A DNA stretch of 64,000 bases from Allobacillus salarius (GTDB lineage Bacteria > Bacillota > Bacilli > Bacillales > Alkalibacillaceae): assembly GCF_007559425.1 (NCBI RefSeq), contig NZ_VMHE01000007.1, positions 1-64,000 on the forward strand, in the 5' to 3' direction. Of the stretch, positions 36,441-44,746 are shown in pieces; within the stretch, counting starts at the first letter, position 1; the number at the start of each line of letters is the position of its first letter. A program made the position numbers and the translations under genes. A model generated the notes under the pieces. It saw nothing but the letters and a program-made list of their open reading frames with translations. It searched no databases and had not been told where the DNA came from.

Positions 36441-37985
36441 TTATCTAGCTTTTTCTTCAATAAATTTCTCTCGAATTTGGTATTTTAATAACTTCCCTTG
36501 AAGACTACGAGGTAATTCATCTGTAAATTCCACTGAGTGAGGAATTTTGAATTTCGCAAGCTTTCCCTTACAAAATTCCAGAATATCGTCAGCATTAGCT
36601 TTTTCTTCATCGCGAGGTACAACAATAGCTTTCGCTACCTCTCCCCACTTTTCATGAGGTACACCGATCACTGCAACATCCGCAATATTCGGATGTTCAT
36701 GCAAAACTTCTTCAATTTCAGCTGGATAAACATTAATCGCACCCGATAGAATCATGTCTTGCTTTCGATCGACGATATAATAATACCCTTCTTCATCTTG
36801 AATACCCATATCACCTAATCCGAGCCATTCACCTTTAAAGGCTTCTTCTGTGGCTTCCGGACGTTTATAATATTCATCACATAAGGTTATACCTTTCACA
36901 TAAAAAGCACCCGCTTCGCCTTGCTTGACCTCTTCGCCATCATCATCAAGCAGTTTTACATCCATTCCAAGCATCGGCAGTCCAACAGAGCGATTTTTCT
37001 TCTTTTGGTCTTCTGGAAACAAGTTTGCAGCTCCCCCGAGTTCAGTAGCCCCATAAAATTCGTTTAATTCTGATGATGCAAAGAATGATAGGACCTTTTC
37101 TTTCGTACTCGTGTGCAACGGGGCTCCTACAGAGATTAGACTCTTCATTGATGAAACATCGTACTGATCTCGTACATCTTCTGGTAAGGCAAAGATAGCA
37201 TCAAACATTGGAGGAGCCAAAAACGTAGTCGTTGGTTTTTCTTGCTCGATGGCTTCCAAAACCTCCACCGGGTGAAATTTTTCCATAATATGAACCGGGT
37301 TACCGACAAAGAAGTTTGGTATCGATATGGAAAGTGCAGCAGCACCATATGCAGGCCCTGCAACTAATCCTTTGCCACCTCGTCCAATTGAAAATTCGAT
37401 ACTAAAAAGCAATGCAACTAAATATAAACTCCGATGAGAACGGACAGCACCTTTTGGACGCCCTGTGGTTCCACCTGTATACATAATGCAAAATATGTCC
37501 AATTCGTTTAATGGCTCTGATGGTATAGGTTCATCAGTAGGAAACTGAGAGATCCATTGTTCATATTCAAAAGTAGACACCTCAGATTCACCGACACTTA
37601 TATAGTGATGGGTATGTTCTGCTTGGTCTTGAATAGCTTTTACTTCATCAGAAAACCGACTGTCGAATATTAGAGCAACGGATTCAGAATCATCTAATAC
37701 ATGCTTAATCTCCTGTGATACAAAACGAGAATTAATTGGCACATAAGCAGCGCCGATTTTTCCACAAGCAAAAACAACCTCATAAAGTTGATTACAATTC
37801 ATCAGTTGAAAAGCAACTTTATCACCTTTCTGAATTCCTTCACTTTGTAAAGCGTGTGCTAATTGATTAATTCGCTGATTAAACTGTGCATACGTAAATC
37901 TTTTATCCTTAAAGGAGATTGCCTCTTTATCTCCATAACGCTTAGCATTCAATATAATAGGATCACTAAATAACATATGTTCCAT
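36441..37985 (-). CDS. Acyl-CoA ligase (class I adenylate-forming enzyme)
   Basis: A 514-residue ANL-superfamily enzyme. The phosphate loop YTGGTTGRPKGA lies near residue 168, NEFYGATELGG near 308, the hinge region YYYIVDRKQDMILSGAINVYP near 405 (seen as IVDRKQDMI and GAINVYPAEIEE), and the catalytic lysine is in LPRSLQGKLLK near 498. It activates a carboxylic acid as acyl-AMP and then acyl-CoA. Its partner FadH suggests a fatty-acid substrate, but chain length is not determinable. It follows fadH by 39 bases. ATG start behind AAAGGGATG. Confidence 0.88.
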   Translation of the reverse strand: MEHMLFSDPIILNAKRYGDKEAISFKDKRFTYAQFNQRINQLAHALQSEGIQKGDKVAFQLMNCNQLYEVVFACGKIGAAYVPINSRFVSQEIKHVLDDSESVALIFDSRFSDEVKAIQDQAEHTHHYISVGESEVSTFEYEQWISQFPTDEPIPSEPLNELDIFCIMYTGGTTGRPKGAVRSHRSLYLVALLFSIEFSIGRGGKGLVAGPAYGAAALSISIPNFFVGNPVHIMEKFHPVEVLEAIEQEKPTTTFLAPPMFDAIFALPEDVRDQYDVSSMKSLISVGAPLHTSTKEKVLSFFASSELNEFYGATELGGAANLFPEDQKKKNRSVGLPMLGMDVKLLDDDGEEVKQGEAGAFYVKGITLCDEYYKRPEATEEAFKGEWLGLGDMGIQDEEGYYYIVDRKQDMILSGAINVYPAEIEEVLHEHPNIADVAVIGVPHEKWGEVAKAIVVPRDEEKANADDILEFCKGKLAKFKIPHSVEFTDELPRSLQGKLLKYQIREKFIEEKAR

Positions 37986-38024
37986 TTATAAACATCCCTT
38001 TCTTTGTTTAAGTATTTATAAGTT

Positions 38025-38789
38025 TTAAAAAGGACTGCGATTGAGCCAAGCCCCGCCATCCATCGTTATACAATCTCCATTGATGTAGTCTGCCTCAGCT
38101 GAAAATAAAAACTTCGCTAGACCTGCAATCTCTTCGGGTCTACCTGGTCTGCCAAGAGGTACTCCTTTAAGTACTTGTTTTCGAGCCTCTTCTGATTGTA
38201 AAAGCTTAGCAGATCCACCCGTATCTTCAATCGGTCCTGGGGCTATAGCATTTACACATATTCCATACTTCGAACCCCATTCAACAGCTAGTGTTCGTGT
38301 CATTGCTAAGACACCTGCTTTCGCACTAGCGGAATGGATAACTCCAGCTCCACCTGTCCATGAATAAGTAGTGACTATGTTTAAAATACGACCTTTCTTT
38401 CCAGTTTTTATCCACTCTTTGCCGACAGCTTGGCTACAATACCATGTCCCATTTAAGACTATGTCTACGACTGAGTTCCAACCGTTGATCGATAAATCTT
38501 CTGCTGCGCACATAAAGTTCCCCGCTGCGTTATTCACTAGAAAGTCTATTTCACCGAATCTTTTTTTCGTCTCTTCGATGGTATATTGCACCTTGTCTGG
38601 GTCGCGAACATCCATTTCTACACAAAGAACTTGCCCTTCAACTTGTTCAATCTCTTCTTGAGCGGCCTGTAATCGCTCCATCGAACGCCCGGTGATGACG
38701 ACTTTTGCACCTTCTTGCGCAAATTTTTTCGCCATGCCTTTTCCCATGCCGCTACTACCACCCGTTACAATGACTACTTTGTTTTTCAC
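38025..38789 (-). CDS. fadH: 2,4-dienoyl-CoA reductase (SDR family)
   Basis: A 254-residue short-chain dehydrogenase closely similar to B. subtilis FadH: TGGSSGMGKGMAKK (nucleotide site), NNAAGNFMCAAEDL near residue 87, TYSWTGGAGVIHSASAKAG near 148 and NAIAPGPIEDTGG near 183. The conserved NGDCITMDGGAWLN end matches too. It reduces 2,4-dienoyl-CoA with NADPH so that unsaturated fatty acids can enter beta-oxidation. It lies between marR and the acyl-CoA ligase gene, consistent with a small fatty-acid-use operon. Confidence 0.92.
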   Translation of the reverse strand: MKNKVVIVTGGSSGMGKGMAKKFAQEGAKVVITGRSMERLQAAQEEIEQVEGQVLCVEMDVRDPDKVQYTIEETKKRFGEIDFLVNNAAGNFMCAAEDLSINGWNSVVDIVLNGTWYCSQAVGKEWIKTGKKGRILNIVTTYSWTGGAGVIHSASAKAGVLAMTRTLAVEWGSKYGICVNAIAPGPIEDTGGSAKLLQSEEARKQVLKGVPLGRPGRPEEIAGLAKFLFSAEADYINGDCITMDGGAWLNRSPF

Positions 38790-38880
38790 TGAATCTCCTC
38801 CACCTTGATATACTTTTCAATATGAAACCGCATTCATTTTTCTGCTATCAAATGTACAATTCACTTCTATAACGACTATT

Positions 38881-39327
38881 TCAATAAAACATACCTGCTT
38901 TTGTTCCTTTTTTTAGACCTAGACCAATATCAAATAACATTTGCTTAAATTCTTGAACTTTTTCTTCATCATACTGTGACAGTAACTCCGAATCTAATTC
39001 ATCCATTTTGTGACTTAGTGGTTCTTCTAGAAGACGACCTTTTTCTGTTAAAAACACAAAACGATTGCGACGATCACTAGAATCGAGTCTACGCTCAATA
39101 AAACCACCTTGTTCCAATCGATCAATAATTCCAGTTACAGTTGCGCTGTCCATTTGTAGGCGCTCTCCTAATTCCGAACCAAGTTGACCATCCTTTTTCC
39201 AAAGGAAATAAAGTACTCCAAACTGGACGGATGTTATTCCGTATGAGGACAACTTTTCTTTACTGAGCTGCTTTACTTGTTGTAGTGCCTTTCCGAGAAT
39301 AAAATGTAAGCAATCGAATTTCTCCAT
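38881..39327 (-). CDS. MarR-family transcriptional regulator
   Basis: A winged-helix regulator of about 148 residues with the MarR core LGERLQMDSATVTGIIDRLEQ and the wing RRLDSSDRRNRFVFLTEKG. The ATG at 39327 is preferred over a TTG four codons upstream, given the AAGG 10 bases before it. It is followed at 91 bases by fadH and preceded by a palindromic operator at 39383-39403. It probably represses itself and the fadH/acyl-CoA ligase genes and responds to a fatty-acid or aromatic ligand. Confidence 0.87.
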   Translation of the reverse strand: MEKFDCLHFILGKALQQVKQLSKEKLSSYGITSVQFGVLYFLWKKDGQLGSELGERLQMDSATVTGIIDRLEQGGFIERRLDSSDRRNRFVFLTEKGRLLEEPLSHKMDELDSELLSQYDEEKVQEFKQMLFDIGLGLKKGTKAGMFY

Positions 39328-39382
39328 TACCACCACCAACCTTTTTAATTTTCTGAATGTTTTATTTTTTACAGTATATCAT

Positions 39383-39403
39383 GTATACAAGTATTTTGTA
39401 TAC
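39383..39403. promoter_or_regulatory. Palindromic operator upstream of marR
   Basis: GTATACAA and TTGTATAC are perfect 8-bp inverted copies around a 5-base spacer, about 55 bases before the marR start. Size and symmetry fit a MarR dimer site and it overlaps the expected promoter region. Confidence 0.75.
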
Positions 39404-39421
39404 AAGTTATTTTTTTTGAAT

Positions 39422-39459
39422 AAAAAAAGCACCGAACATCTGATTACGTTCGGCGCTTC
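39422..39459 (-). terminator. Terminator of the ribonucleotide reductase operon
   Basis: Minus-strand GAAGCGCCGAAC pairs with GTTCGGTGCTT around a 10-base loop and is followed by TTTTTTT, 30 bases downstream of the beta-subunit stop. Confidence 0.88.
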
Positions 39460-39488
39460 AATTGTTTTTTCTTAGATATTGCATTCAA

Positions 39489-40532
39489 TTACAAATCATC
39501 AAACCCATTCAAGTCACTTGTTTTCGTATACTGTCTGGATTTTTGTTCGAAGAAGTCTGTTTTCGTACCATCAAAATTATCGACATAGGCACGAATCCAC
39601 TTCATTGGGTTTTCGACATGTTCAGGATAAATTTCATGAAGTCCCATCATCCGCAACATTTTATTGGCACGGTATTTGATGTAGCCTGCCATTTCGTCGA
39701 GATCAATTCCTTCCACATCTTGAAGAACATAATGTGACCATTCAATCTCGAGCTCGACGGATTGTTGAAAATGCGTGTATACCCACTCTGTCAGTTCACT
39801 CGTATTCTGTTCAGGATTTTCAGCTAAAGTTGCCCGGAACAGTTCGGCAATAAAACGACCATGTTCAAGCTCGTCGCGGTTAATATAGCTGATCATCGTG
39901 GATGTACCGACCATTTTGTTTTTCCGTGCTAAGTTATAGAAGAAGGCAAAACCGGAATAGAAAAACATGCCTTCCAATAATGACGTATAAACTAATGTTT
40001 TCAAGATGTTTTCAATAGTCGGCTCTTCAACAAATTGATTGTATTGATGCATGATCTGCTCATTCCGCTTCAGAAGAACAGGATCTTTTCTTCCGTGTTG
40101 AAATGATTCATTTTGCTCGTCCAATGAAACTACGGAAGAAAGCACGTATGAATAGCTTTCATTATGAACAGCTTCCTGCTGGGCAATAACCGCCATAATG
40201 GACTGCACAGAAGCGTCTGTTGCATATAAAGAGATGAGCAATGCCGTTCTCGTTTGTGGTGCATCAAGCGTCGACAGTAGTCCGATGATTTTTAAGTAGG
40301 CCTCTTGTTCAGCAGCCGTTAAGTTTGAGAACTGTTTGACGTCACCAGACATATTCACTTCATCCGCTTGCCAGTAGTTCCCCAATAGTCGCTTGTACAT
40401 TTTATACCAATGTGGATAAGCGATATCATTCCAATTTAAAATCCCACTTGATTGCCCACCAAATAATCCTGTTGATTTATTCGGGTTTTGCGGTTCAAGT
40501 GTTTTCGCTCTTTCAAGCAAAGATTTTTCCAT
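39489..40532 (-). CDS. Class I ribonucleotide reductase, beta subunit
   Basis: A radical-generating R2 protein of about 347 residues. The metal ligands are all present: Asp in STLDAPQT near residue 90, EAVH near 122 with the radical tyrosine four residues after the histidine (HNESY), Glu in LLEGMFFYSGF near 191, and EXXH in INRDELEHGRF near 225. It makes the tyrosyl radical for the alpha subunit. Subclass Ia versus Ib (Fe2 versus Mn2) is not settled; the flavodoxin between the genes leans toward Ib. The ATG at 40532 is preferred over one 18 bases upstream because AAGGAG then lies 9 bases before it. It overlaps the flavodoxin gene by 20 bases. Confidence 0.9.
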   Translation of the reverse strand: MEKSLLERAKTLEPQNPNKSTGLFGGQSSGILNWNDIAYPHWYKMYKRLLGNYWQADEVNMSGDVKQFSNLTAAEQEAYLKIIGLLSTLDAPQTRTALLISLYATDASVQSIMAVIAQQEAVHNESYSYVLSSVVSLDEQNESFQHGRKDPVLLKRNEQIMHQYNQFVEEPTIENILKTLVYTSLLEGMFFYSGFAFFYNLARKNKMVGTSTMISYINRDELEHGRFIAELFRATLAENPEQNTSELTEWVYTHFQQSVELEIEWSHYVLQDVEGIDLDEMAGYIKYRANKMLRMMGLHEIYPEHVENPMKWIRAYVDNFDGTKTDFFEQKSRQYTKTSDLNGFDDL

Positions 40533-40947
40533 GCTGTAACACTCCTTCAACCCATTTGTGTACTTTTTCTTCCTGACTTCCTCTAGGCGATTGTTCGATC
40601 TTTAATCCTGACCATTGACTATGATAAAACTTCGTCAGCTTGTTTACGGCGTTACAGAACAAATCCTCTCCACCGAATTGAGTATCTCCTGTACCGAAAA
40701 CAGCAATATGATCAGGCTTATATCCAATTTCCAAAATAAAATCTTTCACTTCTTCAGGTACACCTCCGTAATCCCATGTAAATGTACCGAGAAATATTAA
40801 ATCGTAATCCATCGGGTCAAACGGAGGACTAATTCCGATTGGGTGCATGTCTACAAAAACATCCCGCTTCTTTAATCGTTCCTCAATTAACTCCGCTACT
40901 TCTTTCGTGTTCCCGCTGTATGATAAATAAGGAATGATGACCCTCAA
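40513..40947 (-). CDS. Flavodoxin (NrdI-like role in ribonucleotide reductase operon)
   Basis: A 144-residue flavodoxin: FMN phosphate loop YLSYSGNTKE near residue 8, second loop LGTFTWDYGGVPEE near 53 and FGTGDTQFGG near 84. It is more like a classical flavodoxin than the compact NrdI. In the operon it may supply electrons to activate the beta-subunit cofactor; this is inferred from position. The TTG start overlaps the alpha stop as TTGA, indicating coupled translation. Confidence 0.85.
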   Translation of the reverse strand: MRVIIPYLSYSGNTKEVAELIEERLKKRDVFVDMHPIGISPPFDPMDYDLIFLGTFTWDYGGVPEEVKDFILEIGYKPDHIAVFGTGDTQFGGEDLFCNAVNKLTKFYHSQWSGLKIEQSPRGSQEEKVHKWVEGVLQHGKIFA

Positions 40948-43178
40948 CTTTCACACCACTCACACTCTTCGACGTCATTCGCTGTCGAACGAACATAATA
41001 AGTCGTTTTCAACCCTTCCCTCCATGCTTGTAAATGAAGATTAAGCAAGATGGACGCTCTTATTGTATGAGGCACATAAAAGTTAAACGAAATACTTTGA
41101 TCGACATGTCGTTGACGAGCTGCATTCTGTGTCACAGACCAACGCTGGTCTAGAATATAAGCCGAACGACGATAAATGTGATACGTATGATGGTCAAGAT
41201 CAGGCGCTGTCACAGGAATGCGAAAGTCTTTTTTCTCTTCACTGTAAAAAGGTTTAAAAACCGGATCAATACTTGCCGTTGAGCCCGCAATCATTGATGT
41301 AGAAGAATTTGGTGCAACGGCCATCAGGTAACTATTTCGAATCCCATGCTTTTGAACTTCTTCTTTTAATTCCGTCCAACGCTCGCTTGAATAACCTTTT
41401 TGATCAAAATATTCCCCTGTACTCCATTTGCTTCCTTCAAAATATGGATAACTTCCTTTTTCTTTCGCTAAATCGGCACTTGTTTTAATCGTGTAGTAAG
41501 CAATCTTTTCATATAGTTCATCGGCGTACTGAACAGCTTCCTCTGTTTCCCATTCGATATTTTTCTGTGCAAGTAAGTGGTGCCAACCAAACGTCCCTAG
41601 CCCGATGGCACGATATTTATGATTGGTCACAACCGCTTGTTTCACCGGCAAGTTGTTTAAATCAATGACATTATCGAGCATACGGACTTGTATCGTAATC
41701 AACCGCTCAATGACATTGTCCGGTACCGCACGGCCGAGGTTAATCGAACTAAGATTACAGACAACGAAATCGCCTGCTCTATATTTTTTAACAATCGTAT
41801 TTTCTTCTTCAATATATTCTTCCACTAATTCAGTAGGTGATTGGTTTTGTGTAATCTCCGTACAAAGGTTAGAGCAGTAAATCATTCCTGTATGTGAATT
41901 GACATTTTGTCGGTTCACTTCATCCCGATAAAACATAAATGGCGTACCCGACTCCAATTGAGAGCGCATAATCCGTTTCATCAAATCAATTGCTTTCACT
42001 TTTTTCTTACTCAATTGGTCGTTTTGAACACACTCATTGTATTTTTCTCGGAAGGATCCGCTTCCCTTTTCTTCATCATAAAAGTCTTCCAGTGAATAGC
42101 CCATGACTTGTTTCACTTCATGTGGGTCAAATAAATACCAGTCGCCACGCTCTTCCACCGTTTCCATGAATAAATCCGGAAGCGTTACACCTGGGAAGAT
42201 ATCATGTGCCCTCATGCGTTCATCACCATTGTTTAGCTTTAAATCAAGGAACAATTCAATATCTTGATGCCAAATGTCCAAATAAACAGCAATAGCTCCT
42301 TTTCTCGTGCCCAACTGGTCGACACTGACCGCCGTATTATTCAGCTGCTTCACCCATGGCACGATCCCACTGGACATTCCACTGAAACCTTTAATTGAAC
42401 TTCCGCGGGCTCTTACTTTCCCCATGTAAACACCAATACCGCCGCCGTTTTTCGATAGGTTAGCTATATCCGTGTTACTGTCGTAGATCCCCTGCAAACT
42501 GTCCTCCACCGTATCGATGAAACAACTGGATAGTTGGCCATGTGTTTTCCCTGCATTATTCAATGTTGGTGTGGCGACCGTCATGTATAGATTGCTTAGT
42601 GCCCAATACGCCTCAGAAACAAGCTCTTTTCGCTTCTCTGGATGCTCATCTTGCATTAAATACATCGCGATAATCATCCAACGTTCTTGAGGCAATTCGT
42701 ATACATTTTTATTGTGATCTGTTGCTGTATAGCGTGTTGCCAACGTATATAAGGCCAAGTAGTCAAATAACATATCTTTTTTAGGATCAATGACTTTTTG
42801 AAAATGGTTGATCTCATCCTCTGTATACTTCGTTAAAATCGACGCCGAGTAAATACCTTTCTCCGTTAACGTTTGGATGAGTTGATAGAAAGACCCATAG
42901 CCGATATTTGGATTGACGTTCCGGTTTTCTCCTGCCTTTTTATACAACTCACGCAAATAAAGCCTTGCTGCAACATATTTCCAATCCGGAGTTGCTTCAT
43001 CAATATTTTCAAGTGCATTTTTAATTAATAGATCTGTTATCTTTTCATGTTCCATGTCTGGCTGAATGCTCTTTAATGACTTTTCTTTATATGGACCGGT
43101 TTCGACCGGTAGTCCATCCGTCGCTTCATCAATCATTTGTAAAATGGATTCCTCACTTACTGTTACATCCGTAATCAT
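40944..43178 (-). CDS. Class I ribonucleotide reductase, alpha subunit
   Basis: A 744-residue catalytic subunit. Active-site residues are visible as QLSSCFIDT near 216, SNLCTEI near 424 (Asn-x-Cys-x-Glu), VVCNLSSINLG near 460 and the tyrosine pair TTYYVRS near the C-terminus, with a mobile CEWC redox pair in the last residues. It reduces ribonucleoside diphosphates to deoxy forms. The N-terminus shows no complete ATP-cone. The first gene of the operon, it lies behind a cobalamin riboswitch and terminator. ATG start behind GAGGAGGG. Confidence 0.94.
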   Translation of the reverse strand: MITDVTVSEESILQMIDEATDGLPVETGPYKEKSLKSIQPDMEHEKITDLLIKNALENIDEATPDWKYVAARLYLRELYKKAGENRNVNPNIGYGSFYQLIQTLTEKGIYSASILTKYTEDEINHFQKVIDPKKDMLFDYLALYTLATRYTATDHNKNVYELPQERWMIIAMYLMQDEHPEKRKELVSEAYWALSNLYMTVATPTLNNAGKTHGQLSSCFIDTVEDSLQGIYDSNTDIANLSKNGGGIGVYMGKVRARGSSIKGFSGMSSGIVPWVKQLNNTAVSVDQLGTRKGAIAVYLDIWHQDIELFLDLKLNNGDERMRAHDIFPGVTLPDLFMETVEERGDWYLFDPHEVKQVMGYSLEDFYDEEKGSGSFREKYNECVQNDQLSKKKVKAIDLMKRIMRSQLESGTPFMFYRDEVNRQNVNSHTGMIYCSNLCTEITQNQSPTELVEEYIEEENTIVKKYRAGDFVVCNLSSINLGRAVPDNVIERLITIQVRMLDNVIDLNNLPVKQAVVTNHKYRAIGLGTFGWHHLLAQKNIEWETEEAVQYADELYEKIAYYTIKTSADLAKEKGSYPYFEGSKWSTGEYFDQKGYSSERWTELKEEVQKHGIRNSYLMAVAPNSSTSMIAGSTASIDPVFKPFYSEEKKDFRIPVTAPDLDHHTYHIYRRSAYILDQRWSVTQNAARQRHVDQSISFNFYVPHTIRASILLNLHLQAWREGLKTTYYVRSTANDVEECEWCES

Positions 43179-43204
43179 CCATCGTCCCTCCTCATTATTT
43201 CCAA

Positions 43205-43240
43205 TAAAAAAAGTCGTCCCTCTCAGCGAGTTGAACGACT
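43205..43240 (-). terminator. Riboswitch-linked terminator before alpha subunit gene
   Basis: Minus-strand AGTCGTTC pairs with GGGACGACT around a loop and is followed by TTTTTTT, 27 bases before the start codon. It is the expression platform of the cobalamin riboswitch upstream. Confidence 0.87.
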
Positions 43241-43317
43241 ATAAAACGACAGAAATATCCTCTGTAAGCACACTTTTCTATCGTTTCATAATCCCTCACC
43301 CCGGAGAAATGAAACTT

Positions 43318-43490
43318 GTGAGTTACGGCAGGTCTCCTGACTCGTGCGATGAAAATTATTAGGGCCCTTCCCATATTGCCATCGTGAAACGAGCAATACA
43401 GTGGACGTCTAATCCTACACACTTACAGTTGCGGGGGCAGTTCCAGCATTTCACTGGATTCCCTATTAAGACAAACATGTCACCTTAACT
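43318..43490 (-). ncRNA. Cobalamin (B12) riboswitch controlling ribonucleotide reductase
   Basis: On the minus strand the region has the conserved riboswitch core: AAGGTGACATG at the 5' end, GGAATCCAGTGAAATGCTGG, ACTGCCCCCGCAACTGTAAG, and the B12 box AGTCAGGAGACCTGCCGT (at 43342-43325). These are the invariant elements of the adenosylcobalamin aptamer. It ends about 80 bases before a rho-independent terminator. The expected effect is that bound B12 terminates transcription and represses the class I reductase, which makes sense if a B12-dependent reductase exists elsewhere in the genome. The rest of the 558-bp gap 43179-43736 is AT-rich with promoter-like elements. Confidence 0.94.
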
Positions 43491-43736
43491 CTAGATTACT
43501 ATATATAGTTTAAATCATCTGAAAACTAATCAATATATTGTGTTAAGACTATCATACTCAAAAATGAATTACAAGATTAATATAAAGAAAACTACTCAGT
43601 AAGTGTACGGAAATCTTTTATAACCCCTCCTCTCTTTTATTTTAACTATAAAGAATTCCACCTTTATCAGTCTATACCACAGTGATATAACGACATATGA
43701 TAACTATAAAGGTTTTTAAAAGAGAGGTGCAACACA

Positions 43737-44732
43737 TTGAGCAAATCAAGAACGACGAATTACTCTCGTTGGGATGAACTTCCGTACGCGGGGGAGTCAA
43801 GACCTGTTGAAAATCCCGAAGCTCCTTTTGCAGGGAGCTGGACGACATATTTCATTCGGTTGGAAGATGAAAAATGGGTATCTACCTTTACTGGTGAAAC
43901 GATCCCTTTTCAAGTACGCCATCCAAGTACGATCAATTGGTATCGAGAATTACCGATTGTACAAAGAACGTTACGAAATTTAACAAGAGAACAGAAGGCC
44001 ATTGCGACATACTGGGGAACGGGCGTGGCCACAAAGCAGTGGACGCCAATAGCAGATCAACTCATCGATGCTTATGGCGTCGAAGCCCCTAGAGGCGCAA
44101 GAATTTTAGCTGCTTTGCACGCTGGATTAAACGATGCGTTTGTTGTGACATGGTTTTACAAATTTAAATGGCTAGTTGCCCGTCCAAATCAGTTAGATGA
44201 TGAATTGGCTACGTTCCTTTGCACACCAAGACATCCTACTTATCCATCTGGGCACGCAGCAGTTGCTGGTGCAGCTGCAGTTATTTTGTCTTATTACTTT
44301 CCGGCTGAAAGAAGACAGCTTCAACAATTAGCAGAAGAAGCGGCACAATCGAGGTTATATGCTGGCGTGCATTTCCCGATTGATAATGAGCAAGGATTAC
44401 GGCTTGGCAGTCAAGTCGGTGAGCTTGTGACAAGACAATTGCAAAGAAATCGAGATACGGAAAACCAAAGCATCGATACACCTTATCGTAACTCTTTAAA
44501 TGTTAAACTCACGCCACCACCTTATGAACAAGTCATCCCTTTTCAATTCGATGACTCCTGCGATTCGTTAGTAGCCAAAAAGTCCAATCCAAAAAGAAAC
44601 AACACTTATCAAATACCCATACGCATGGTCCAAAGTTATTTTATTAATCTAAGGAAGAAACTAAGCCTAATGTCATCTAAAAAAATCCGAACCGATTCGT
44701 TTATTTCAAGAATCGTCGTTCGGATTTTTTAA
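43737..44732 (+). CDS. Vanadium-dependent haloperoxidase/PAP2-superfamily protein
   Basis: A 331-residue protein with the complete PAP2/vanadate-haloperoxidase active-site set: KFKWLVARP near residue 142 (K-x6-RP), PSGH near 170 and SRLYAGVHFPID near 205 (SR-x5-H-x3-D). No signal peptide or membrane helices are evident, unlike membrane PAP2 phosphatases, so it is closer to soluble haloperoxidase-like proteins; phosphatase or haloperoxidase activity cannot be told apart. TTG start behind GAGAGGTGCAA. The reading frame runs through the terminator hairpin, so its last 17 or so residues are encoded by the hairpin. Confidence 0.82.
   Translation: MSKSRTTNYSRWDELPYAGESRPVENPEAPFAGSWTTYFIRLEDEKWVSTFTGETIPFQVRHPSTINWYRELPIVQRTLRNLTREQKAIATYWGTGVATKQWTPIADQLIDAYGVEAPRGARILAALHAGLNDAFVVTWFYKFKWLVARPNQLDDELATFLCTPRHPTYPSGHAAVAGAAAVILSYYFPAERRQLQQLAEEAAQSRLYAGVHFPIDNEQGLRLGSQVGELVTRQLQRNRDTENQSIDTPYRNSLNVKLTPPPYEQVIPFQFDDSCDSLVAKKSNPKRNNTYQIPIRMVQSYFINLRKKLSLMSSKKIRTDSFISRIVVRIF
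44679..44730. terminator. Terminator inside the end of the haloperoxidase-like ORF
   Basis: AAAAATCCGAAC..GATTC pairs with GAATC..GTTCGGATTTTT. The stem includes coding sequence and the TAA stop lies in the T-run. Confidence 0.85.
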
Positions 44733-44746
44733 TCAAATGTCATTTG

